NCBI RefSeq assembly: GCF_020520425.1
Contig: NC_079492.1
Span: 145,235,861 to 145,299,860, forward strand
Source: Spinacia oleracea
Lineage: Eukaryota > Streptophyta > Magnoliopsida > Caryophyllales > Amaranthaceae
Direction: 5' to 3'
Length of the DNA: 64,000 bases
The notes beneath the pieces were generated by a model that saw only the letters and a list, made by a program, of their open reading frames with translations, did not search any database and was not told where the DNA came from. Below, piece after piece: positions 46,572 through 56,762 of the stretch. Positions within the stretch are counted from its first letter, which is position 1; each line of letters starts with the position of its first letter. The position numbers and the translations under genes were made by a program.

Positions 46572-47490
46572 ATGGGTTCTTGCGTATCAGGAAAGAGGAC
46601 TGCTGATAAGTGGGAATGTCGCACCCCCAAGAGAACAAGAATTTCCAGATGGGACGAAGGTATTTTCATTCAATTTGTCGGTTTTTTCAATAAATGTTTG
46701 CAGTTGAGCCATGATAAATTAGGGCTTTTTTGTTAAGTAACTTTTTCCCAAAATTGGTGCATGCATGTTCTTGAAAATGGTGTTTTATATGTTAATTTAA
46801 ACAATCGTGGGCTGATTTCGCATAATTTATCAATTGAAGTTGGAATTAGGGTTTCGTCCGTTTTTACTTTTCAATATTTAATTTGAATTGATGCTTGCAT
46901 GTTCTTGAAAATGGTGTTTAATATGTTAAATTATACAATTGTTGCCTAATTTGGAATTAATTTAAACTAGATTTTGTAGTAATTAGGGTTTCACTTACTG
47001 TTTTTGATTCACTTAAATAAAAAACAGAGTTTGATTAATTCGAATTGATGCTTGCATGTTCTTGAAAATGGTGTTTATTTAAACTATTGTTTAATTTGGA
47101 AGTATTTTAATCTAGATTCCGTATAATAATTAGGGTTTACTTACTGTTTTATTGACTTTGGCCGTTACTTTGACTTTAGGAGGCCTTGCTTTAAGGGAGG
47201 CACACCCCCTTTGTCATCATCAAGACCTCCTCATCACCCAGATCTTCACCAAGCTGGACTGGGACGGGCAGGCTGCTGTGCAGATGGTGTGCAAGCAGTG
47301 GCGTAGGTGGGCCAAGTTGCGGTACCGCCTCCCATACCACTACCCTCAAGGATGCTACCGCGCGTGGCTGCGGGAGTGGGTGATCATGGACATCATTGAC
47401 AATGATGGCCGTGACTTCCACGCCTGGATGGACAAGGACATGACCGTCTACTTTGACGGCTTCCCCCTCCTTTTCAAGGAGGAGGAGTAG
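46572..47490 (+). CDS. F-box-like protein encoded inside the MULE
   Basis: Two exons, 46572-46659 and 47180-47490, join in frame to 132 residues. The start MGSCVSGK is a classic N-myristoylation/palmitoylation signal. Exon 2 reads HHQDLLITQIFTKLDWDGQAAVQMVCKQWRRWAKL, which has the spacing of an F-box (DLL..IF..LDW......VCK.WR..A), the motif that binds SKP1 in SCF ubiquitin ligases. A short acidic-aromatic end follows (WMDKDMTVYFDGFPLLFKEEE). There is no typical substrate-binding repeat, as the protein is too short. Exon 2 is far richer in G+C than its surroundings, suggesting capture from elsewhere. Exon 1 can also be spliced in frame to the transposase exon at 47907. Expression not shown. 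Confidence 0.6.
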
Positions 47491-50400
47491 CTGGTGGTGG
47501 AGGCCATGCAGGGGTGGTGGTGGCGCTGGTGGTGGCCCCTCTTTTGTCAAGCTTATGATGATCCAGCTTGTTTATAGCTTTTTTTATTTTTAATTTTCAA
47601 GGACAATTACATTACTACTGTCATTGCAATTAGGTTTTTGTGAATGTGACAAATGTTGGTTTTTGGTATTTGTCACTGCTATGACAGTAGTTTATATCTA
47701 ACCGTAGGCTTCTCCCTCAATAGTGGATTGAGGTTTGAAATGTTAGGGTTGAAGCCTACCCTTTTGTAAATGAATTCTGATCATGTGGATGAATGAATGA
47801 ATGCAATTTAACCTTTTGTTATCTCTTGTGTTGTTATTCAAGATTTGGTTTGGTTTGATTTCTTAAAGTTTTGTTTTTTTAATTGATATTGTTTAACTTT
47901 GATCAGATGATGTTGATGATTTGACTTTGAACCCTTGCATATATGTGCATCATGGTGGTGAATGGGTTGTGCAAGGTGATATGGTTTATAGTGGGGGGAG
48001 GGTGGATGTCTTTGATTACATCCATGAGAATGCAGATGGCAAATATGTTAAGGAATTAGTCGATAGTTTAGGTTATAATGATATAGAGAAAGTACATTTC
48101 TGGGACCCTAGGAAAGAATTCAAGAATGGGGTTAGGTTTTTAGGTTTTGATAGTAGTACTTGTGACCCTTTCTTAGCTTTACTCTTTGAATACAAAAGCA
48201 TTCATATATACATTGAACATAAAATCAAACCCACCTACAACTTTAACCTAAACAGGAGTGCAGGAGGGGGGGGAGGGAGAGGTAGCTTCCTTGAGTTGTT
48301 GAATACTGATGTGGTTGACTTAAATTCTGATTATGTGGAACCACCTTTTACAGTACTCCCACCCAAACAAACTGAACCTCAACCTGAACCTCAAATTCAA
48401 CCTCAAAATGTGCCTCAACCTGAAATTGATTATGATTCAGAGGGTACAGATGAAGATGATGATGAGTTAGCCACTGCTAGGTCTAAGATATCTGATGATA
48501 TGAGAAGGGAAAAGGCTTATTTTGAGGAGTTAGTAATGCTGAAAAAACTAGCAGAAAGTAAAGTACAAGGTGGTCTGAATTTGGGGGATGACTTTGATGG
48601 ATACAGTGACTTAGACAGCCCTAGTGAGTCAGAAGATGAGGATGATGTTGGTTACTTAGTTGCACCACAACACCATAAGAGGGGGAGAGGGAAACAGAAG
48701 CAAAACAACACTGAAACTGAAGAGAGGGAAGCCACTTTTTATGTTGGGCAACAGTTTGAGAATCCAAAGACATTTAGGAAAGCAATCATAGATTATTCAA
48801 TTGATAAAGGAAGAAACATTCCATTTTCTAAAAATGATTCCACTAGGGTTTGTGCAGAGTGTGAGCACAAAGATAAAGGTTGTAAATGGAGAATTTGGGC
48901 TTCATGGGAGAGAGGAAGAAGGTCATTTACAGTGAAAACATTTGTCAGTGAGCACACTTGTGGTAGGACACCTATCATTAAGAAGATGACTTCACATTGG
49001 ATTGCAGAACACTACCAGAATCTGTTTAAGGTTAACCCTTACATGAGAGTGCAAGATATTCAGGAAACCATTTGGTTAGAAAAGGGTATAAGGGTGAGCA
49101 AAGACAAGGCTGCCAGGGCTAGGAGAAGGGGTCAAGCACTCATTGTTGGTGAATACAAAGAGCAGTATGCATTACTCCCAAGGTATGCAGCTGAGATACT
49201 AAGAAGCAATCCAGGGAACACAGTGAAGTTGAAGTTGGATGCAAATGTGTTTGACAGACTGTATTTGTGTTTTGAGGCACTTAGGAAAGGGTTCTTGGCA
49301 GGATGCAGACCTTTCATATCACTTGATGGATGTTTCTTAAAGGGACCATTTGGGGGTCAATTGTTAGTAGCAGTAGGGAGGGATGGAAACAATCAAATGT
49401 TCCCTTTGGCTTGGGCTGTTTGTGAGGTTGAGAGCACTGACACATGGAGTTGGTTTCTAGAACTTCTAGCTACTGATTTAGGCACTAGTGAAGGAGCAGG
49501 GTACACATTCATGTCTGACCAACAAAAGGGTTTACTTGCTGCTGTGTCAAATGTGTTTCCACAAGCTGAAAGTAGGGTGTGTGCAAGGCATGTGTACTGT
49601 AACTTTAGGGGAGTGTTTGGAGGTGGTTTAGAGTACAGAAAACAATTTTGGACTATTGCAAAAAGCAACACAGTAAATCACTTCAATGAAAACATTGAAG
49701 TAATGAGGGGTATTTCACATGAAGCTGCTGAAGACCTACTGAAAAGGAACTACAAGAAATGGTGTAGGGCATTCTACACTCCATTATCTTGTTGTGACAG
49801 TGTAGACAACAACATGAGTGAGGTGTTTAATGCATACATCTTGAGTGCAAGGCACAAGCCTATTATTACCATGTTGGAAGATATCAGAGAGGGTTTGATG
49901 GAAAGACTGCATAAGAAAAGAGATTTTATTGGGAAAAAGGAGATAATGTTGTGTCCTAGGATCCAAATTCAGTTAGAGAAACACAAAATTTGGGCTAGGG
50001 GTTGGAATGCATACTGGGATGGTGGGTTTTGCTATGGAGTAAGAGAAGGTGCAACACAGGTTAAGTATGTGGTGGATCTGAACCAACATACTTGCAGTTG
50101 CAATGCATGGCAGGTGAGTGGGATTCCATGCAAACATGCAATTGTTGCTATATGGAATAAAGTAGACCACCCAGAACAATATGTCAATGCATATTTCTGC
50201 AAACAGACCTACATGAAGGCATATGAATTTTTGTTAGAGCCTTTAAATGGTCCTCAAGAGTGGCCTACTTCTGATAGCATTGTTGTGGCTCCAAAGGTGA
50301 AAAAGGTCAATGGAAGACCTAAAACAAAGAGGAGATATGGTGTTGGAGAGGTAACTGCATCTGGTAAGCTGAAGAGAACAGGTTGTTCTATGAAATGCAG

Positions 50401-50890
50401 CTTATGTGGTGTGATAGGCCACAACAAAAGGGGTTGCAAGAATGCCCCTAAGCAACAACAACACAGCAACAATCATGCTACTGCAGAGCAGACCACACCA
50501 CAGCAACAACACCCAAGAACCAGTTCAGCTATACCAATGCACAATAGGGGTGTGGGTATTTATACCTACCCAAATGGGTATCAAAGAATAGCTACTGTAA
50601 GTCATTCAATATACTCAAATTCTTTCTTACATGTTACTTTACTGTACTGAAGCCAACTTGTTCCTAATTTGTTTTAATTAATGCAGCCTATATCACAACA
50701 CTTCCCCACACCACAGAGGCAAAGACCTCCTGCAGCTTTCTATTCTGATCATGGGGGTGAGCAAACCATCTACTCCTTCCCTGCACATGACTTCCCATTG
50801 TCACAGACTCAACCAAGTCAAGGACACACAATATCAAGCCAAGCATTGCAGGATCTTGCAATGGCTAGAAGATTAGAAAAAAGACCATGA
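46572..50890 (+). CDS. MULE transposase (MuDR family)
   Basis: Exons 46572-46659, 47907-50596 and 50687-50890 join in frame to about 993 residues. Domains: an N-terminal region (LYVHHGGEWV-like, IYVHHGGEWVVQGDMVYSGG); an acidic linker; a MuDR DNA-binding zinc domain (FYVGQQFENPKTFRKAIIDY...CAECEHKDKGCKWRIWASW...SEHTCGR, about 300-370); the MULE DDE core with FISLDGCFLKG (Asp about 503), FMSDQQKG (Asp about 567) and SVDNNMSEVFNAYIL (Glu about 667); a SWIM zinc finger (CSCNAWQVSGIPCKHAI, about 759-775); and a CCHC knuckle (CSLCGVIGHNKRGC, about 860-873). All three acidic residues are present and no stop interrupts the frame. The exon at 47907 has no in-frame ATG near its start, which supports splicing from 46659. 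Otherwise the first Met is in GDMVYSGG. Confidence 0.88.
46755..47130. repeat. Three spaced repeats in the MULE first intron
   Basis: The phrase GCATGTTCTTGAAAATGGTG and its flank (ATTGATGCTTGCATG before; TTTAATATGTTAA or TTTAAAC.ATTGT after) occurs at about 46762, 46898 and 47055, with ~130-155 bp spacing and an AATTAGGGTTT block between copies. Confidence 0.8.
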
Positions 50891-50971
50891 GGTTAGATTT
50901 TATTGAATTTAAAGTCTTCATTACATTTCATTAGTGCAGATCATTACATTTTACCTACCCACTTAACCCAC

Positions 50972-51401
50972 TTAACTTAAAACAAACCAGATAAAAAAAA
51001 ACAGAACCACTAGGATTACAACCCACACTTCACATTTCACACTAATAGGTCTTCTCATCTTGCTCATCACATAGTCTGCCTCCCTCTTCCTTGCATAATT
51101 GTTAGCTTCACTAAGTTTTGTCCTAAAACTATCAACTTCAGCAGCAAGGCTTTGTTTATCTTGCATTAACCCTAGTATGACAATTGTTTGCCAAGTTGTT
51201 GGTTCTTGTTCATCAATCCATCTAAAAAAAAATGCAACCCCTTCTGTTTGTTTCAACATCATAATCTAGACAAGCAATGAACCTCCTTCCAGGATTTTCT
51301 TTTGTCCATGCCTTTTGAATGGATACTGTGAATCCACAGTAGCACCTCTTAGGGTGTTCATTATCACCATTGTTGAACAAAGAGATAGCCCTATTCATCA
51401 T
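50972..51401 (-). pseudogene. GRF-type zinc-finger membrane protein in MULE (one frameshift)
   Basis: From an ATG at 51399-51401 the minus strand reads MMNRAISLFNNGDNEHPK, then RCYCGFTVSIQKAW, NPGRRFIACLDYD and GC at the Cys positions of a GRF zinc finger. The phrase FFFRWIDEQEP continues in the next frame. A run of nine T on this strand (51223-51232) shifts the frame by one at that point; eight would keep it open. After it come a likely coiled coil (DKQSLAAEVDSFRTKLSEAN) and a C-terminal membrane span (VWVVILVVLFFFIWFVL). The acceptor TTTGCAG just before the ATG suggests a 5' leader intron (about 51407-51501). It faces the transposase as mudrB faces mudrA. The shift may be real or a homopolymer sequencing error. 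Confidence 0.72.
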
Positions 51402-51779
51402 TCTGCAAATAAATTACGTTTTAATAATTATTTCCTAAATATGTTTAATTATTGTTAAAATAAGCTAACTTAAGATTTTAAAAAAAAATGGCAGAAAAAT
51501 ACCTTTTTGTTGAGAAGAGTCAGCTATGGTGGAGCAACAGAGAAAAAACACATAGCAGAAGATGGAGAAGAAAGAATTTTGTTTTTTAAGTGTTTTATTG
51601 TTGTTTTGTTGTGCATGGAATGTTAAATACTCTGTTTTTTGAGAGCCTCAACGGCTATATTTTTGTAAAAAGCTAACTGAAATGAATTCCCCTTTATTTA
51701 ATTATTGGTAAATGGTAAATGTAACTGTTTTTTTGTCGTTTAGTGCCTTTTATTTAGTTTCCTTTTAATTGAATTGAAT

Positions 51780-51917
51780 TTTAACGGCCGTTAGTGACGG
51801 AAAACAAAAAGCAGCGTTTTCCATCCAAACGCAGGGACCTAAATGCTCCTTTTGAAACTTGAGGGACCTAACTGCTCCTTTTGGAAAAGTTTAGGGACCT
51901 CCAGACCTATTTACTCT
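51780..51917 (-). repeat. Right TIR of MULE
   Basis: Inverted match to 46075-46210. The outer ~25 bp (AGTTTAGGGACCTCCAGACC) are more diverged than the inner part. Confidence 0.88.
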
Positions 51918-52222
51918 ACGCTTACGGTCCGTAAGTCCGTAACTATACATTTATACTTTATACGGAGTACCTATCCTTCCCTCCGGGTTTTTATAATTTC
52001 TCACTTGTATGGCACATGGTTTATGAATTATGAGAGCAATAATAGTGAAGAGCTTGAGGAGAGAGAATAAGAGCTAATGTCGAGAGTTAGTTCATTTTTA
52101 CAAGTTTTAAGAAAAGATTTTTATTTGAAGTTTGTGCTTAGGTGTCATAAGAAATAGATTAAGAGTCATCTAAATAAGAGTATTTCCTTTATTGTTGCTT
52201 TGAGTTCTGTGTAAAAGAAATA

Positions 52223-52389
52223 TTCCCTTTATCCCTAAACGATTATCTTATATAGTTAAAAATAACTGTATTCAAAGTTGGTTGTAAAATATGCACCTGG
52301 ATTGTAGTGTGGAGCCATGGAGAGAGCCGAAGAAAATACAAGTAAAATTTTTTACCATTTAAGGTGCAATATTTTAGGAGCGGATGGAG
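52223..52389. mobile_element. Diverged Stowaway-type MITE
   Basis: 167 bp with ends TTCCCTTTATCCCTAAAC and TTTTAGGAGCGGATGGAG, flanked by TA. It lies between the MULE and the Copia element. Confidence 0.65.
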
Positions 52390-52528
52390 TATTAATTTAC
52401 TCCATATTTATTAGAGTAAAGCAGTAATGTGTACTCCGTACCATGATAGTGAAGTATGGGAGAGATGGTGGTCATTTTAATTATTTAAGTGGGATCATGA
52501 GAGAGAAAAATAATAAAATATTATAAGC

Positions 52529-52694
52529 TGTTATGAAATATAATATGGATGCCCATTATACCCCCATTAGTATTTCCGGAATATTCTAGGGTTCAGTCAA
52601 ACCCTAACTATTGTATCCTATATATACCCAGTATTATATGGAATAATAGATACAACCCTATTCTCTCTATTATCTCTCTTGTTTATTCATAACA
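52529..52694 (+). repeat. 5' LTR of the Copia element
   Basis: TGTTATGAAATATAATATGG ... TTCATAACA. It includes a TATA-like CTATATATACCC region near 52620. Confidence 0.8.
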
Positions 52695-55422
52695 CGTTAT
52701 CAGCACCAACCCTAGCCGACTGAGCAGATCAGAAAGAAAGGAAGCATCCATCGTTGAGGTAAATGTTATTATACCCACTAATCTTATTACTGAAAATTTG
52801 ATATTGTTATAGGGTATATGCGGCAATGTGATTACTTTTGTATATGTAATTTTTTTTGTTTGGAGTTAATCGATTGGACCGATAATCCGTTTGCCGCAAT
52901 TGTCGAAAACTTATACTACTGCAATTGTCAAAAAAACTTATACTGCCGTAATGATATTCGCATATTTTTTTTTGTATTGTTGTCAATTCATTAGTCTCTT
53001 TCATTATACAAATTGAGATTAATGTCCCCAAGTCTGAATTTTGTAAATAGAGATTCGTATCAATTTATCACTGGAAATTCTTTAGCATTAAATTTATTTT
53101 TAGACTTTCAGATTACTTTTGTGGGATAAACAAGATGCTATTCCGTAGGTAATCATTATGTATGATAGACTTGATTTCTCATACGAGGGTCTCGTCACTT
53201 TGTTTAATATTGGACTTGATTTCCTTTGTTCGTGCGATTAAAACATATTGTTATATTTCTTGAACTACGATATTGAATTACAATTTGATATGAATATGTT
53301 TATTATCTGAGTCCTAATTTACAATATTCAATTGTAGTGTGAATTATGTCGAATCTTACAAAATTTGAATTTGCGGCTCTTGATATTATTGGAAAGAATT
53401 ATTTGTCTTGAGTGTTAGATATCGAAATTCACCTAGGTGCAAAATAATTTGGTTATACAATCAAAAGAAGTAAATAAATCTGGAAGTCAAAACAAGGCAA
53501 AGGCTATGATTTTTCTTCGTCATCACCTCCATTAGGGTCTTAGTATTTAGTATTTGGCCGTAAAAGATCCACAAGTCCTTTGGAGTAATCTAAAGGAAAT
53601 GTATGACCACCAGAAAACTGTGATATTACCCAAAACTCGTTATGATTGGTTACTTTTAAGACTACAAGACTTTAAGTCTGTAAGTGAATAGAACTCGGCT
53701 ATGTTCAGAATTTTTTCACAGTTGAAATTATGTGGGGAGAAAATCATTGATGCAAAAAAATGATAGAGAAAACTCTATTCTAACTTTCACTAAAATAAGT
53801 TGTCCTGCAGACACAATACAGTGAAAAGATATTAAGAAATATTTTGAACTTATATCTTGTCTCCTTGTGTTCACGTCCAACTGGTCCTGCTACATTCCCT
53901 TAAGCGAATGTGACATCCCATAATGGGAAAGAAAATACCACACAACAAAAGTGGTTGAGGACGTGGTCATGGACGTGGGCGTGGATACGAATATGGTCGA
54001 GTTTGAGGCCGAGATCGTTCTCTAAATAACTCATATCCCCACCAGAAGTGGGACAAAGATGTCAACAAACAAGATAAAAATGATACTTGACCAATTTATG
54101 TTACCGCTATGGAGAAAAAGGGTATTGGTCTACTAAAACAAGTAGAATTTATAATAGAATTTACTAGATAATATTGAAGAACTTAAATATGTGGTCTTGC
54201 TCTTCCCTAAAGAAAATTATTTATCAAGGGTGTTATATGTTGAAATGCAAAGGTACCTTTGACTGTTGTTTATAAGTCAAAATAGGTTCACGACTTAAGT
54301 TTAGACTTTTGACTATTAAAGGCCCGCAGACCTTTTGGAGAAGTACAAGAAAATATGACCCAGAAAACTATAATAGTTTATAAATCTTGTTGTCAAGATA
54401 TCCTACATTTCTTTCATGAAACTAGCGTGGTCCTGCAGACACGATATTTTTGAGAGAGATTTAAGAGTGTTTTTAAATAGTTATATATTGTCTTTTTGGT
54501 GGATGAGACAAATAATGAAATCCTGAAGAAAAGTACTATGATCACGTTCAATTAGATAAACCATTCCCAGAAGTGAATGAGAAATTGTATGACTAAAGAT
54601 AGTGAAGATAATGTCAACAGTCATGATCGAGGATGTGAAAGTAAAATATAGTATAATCATGGGTGAATAAATGAGTACGAATGTAATTTCAAAATACACA
54701 TATACACACCAGAAGTGAGATTGTAAATGATGAAAAGCATGTGAAAGTTAATGATGAGAAAATACAAATTTTATATTTTTGGTTGGTTGCAGAGGAAAAG
54801 GAACAAATGTTTGACCCATTACACCAAAGCATCTTGTTGAGATTTATTAGCACCCATCAAAAAGGAATAAATTGTAGATATACATGGTGTATGAAAATAT
54901 ATAGTCTAGTAAACATTGTAGCGCTCTCCAAACCAAATTTATACATGAATACATGCAAGGATTAGTGGGAAATAGCTCTCAACATAATAAAATTAGTAGT
55001 ATATGATCAGGATTATAATGCAATATGTTAAACTTGGTACAAATACTTGATCATGTCTTATTGACTCGCTCTATGAGCATGAGTAATATACTACATTATG
55101 AAGATGTATACTTTTGTGATATGTACCAAAGTTGTAATGGATACTCTTGAAGAGTACAAGCTATCTTCCATAAGTTTTGTTTAGATTGTCTTGCCGTTAT
55201 AATTGAGACACCAGTTTGTGCCGTTATATCACATCACAATATGTTCAAATTATAGTATTCTATAATTACAGTGATCACTTTGAGAAGATAACCAGCAGTT
55301 ATCGAATGAAATATTTTATATGATATTATATGCACATGATGTGACAATTCAGGCCATCCGGGTTTAAGAACACCCGTTATGAGAATTTGAAAATTCTTAT
55401 CAAATAAAATTTTATGTGCTGA

Positions 55423-55600
55423 CACTAGTAGGAAAATATTGATTTGCGGCGATGACTTAGAGGCGTTAATTTGAGAACGCCTCTAACTAAATGACAAAAT
55501 AGATGAATTAGGTGAAAAAAGCTTACTTTGCGGCGTTATCTTGAATTATGACGCCTCAAACCATTTTAGTTTGCGGCGTCATCACGTTTAACGTCGCAAA
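55423..55600. repeat. Left subterminal repeats of CACTA
   Basis: At least six motifs of GCGGCG or GAGGCGTT/AACGCCTC type. The pair GAGGCGTTAATTTGAGAACGCCTC forms a small hairpin at about 55452-55475. Confidence 0.75.
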
Positions 55601-56762
55601 GTGTTGTCCCCATGCTTCTCATATTCGCCCGCGTTTAGCTTCTTTCTTTTGCTTCTCGTCCTTTCACAAAACCTCCTTCTTCTTCCTTCAACCTCATCTC
55701 CACCATCGCCGCCTGTCCTTCGCCTCTTTTCCACCACCGAAATCACCGGGAAAGTGAAGCTTGATTCATCTCCACCGCCACTGTTTGTCCTTCGACCTCA
55801 TCTCCACCACTGTCGTTCTTACTTAAAATAAATTATGCTTCCACTGACTCCTCCTCATCCTTGCCGTTTTTTCGGTTCAATTACTCTATTCCCCTCGTTT
55901 CAGTCTCTCAATTAACATGAATTGTGTATGAGTTATCGAATCTTTCTTGCTCTCTCCTCTCCTCTCCTCTCTCCACCAAAAATGTAAACCCTAATTATGA
56001 AATTCAAATTTTGGCTTAGAAGAACCTTAAAATTGCTTCGAATTTGAGAAGCAATTGTAGAAAAAGTAATCGAATTTCAATTGATGAGTTGTTCGATGAA
56101 ATTCCTCTTTCAGAAGTAATCGAATTTCTCGAATTTATTCCAAATTGCATACACTCACTTATTTTAATACTTGATTCTGCTTTATTTTGAGTATTGAGGG
56201 TGTAAATTATATATATAGATTGAAGGGGCTGAGGCCTTGGAGGTATGAATTGAAGAGTAGGCCAGAAGAATGCAGCAGTTTTCTGGGTTTGTTTGGAAAT
56301 CCCTGCTTGAATTATGTATTGAGTGATAACTAATTACTTACTGTTTTGCTGGTAAATTTGTTCCCCTAAGGTGATTTGTTATCGGTAAGATTTTCAGAAT
56401 TGAGTAAAATTGATATGTTAGTGGAAAAAGACGGGAGATAGATTCTCGGAAATCTATTCTAGGAGTAAGGCTTTGGTTTTGATGTAATGTTGTTAGATTG
56501 ACGTTTTAGATAGGTGAATGTGTGTTGCTATTCTTTGGCTTGTTCTAGCTGCTATTTTGTTTTTCCGTTTGTTGTGCATTCATGGATTTCGTTATCCGTT
56601 CAATTTGAATTCGTTATTGTAGATGAAAATAATAGGATAGCAGTTCCTGGGTTAATCTTGAGTTTGAGGATAAGGATATTGTGATTAGTGATTTTTTTTT
56701 CTCTTATTCGTATGCTGCTTAATATGGTTCACTATATATGTCTGTGTTATGCTATGGTTTAG

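Larger units (their letters stand above)
46075..51917 (+). mobile_element. Mutator-like element (MULE), whole-looking
   Basis: A 5,843-bp element. Its ends share inverted repeats of more than 120 bp: the left side runs from GAGTAAA through GGTCCCTAAACTTT, GGAGCAGTTAGGTCCCTCAAG and GTCACTAACGGCCGTTAAAAT (46190-46210), mirrored at 51780-51917. Only a handful of mismatches separate the arms. The candidate 9-bp target duplications are ACACTTACG (46066-46074) and ACGCTTACG (51918-51926), with one difference. Inside are a transposase gene (plus), an F-box-like alternative exon (plus) and a GRF zinc-finger gene (minus) facing the transposase. This layout recalls maize MuDR, with its convergent mudrA and mudrB. 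The open transposase and well-matched TIRs suggest recent or possible current activity. Confidence 0.9.
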
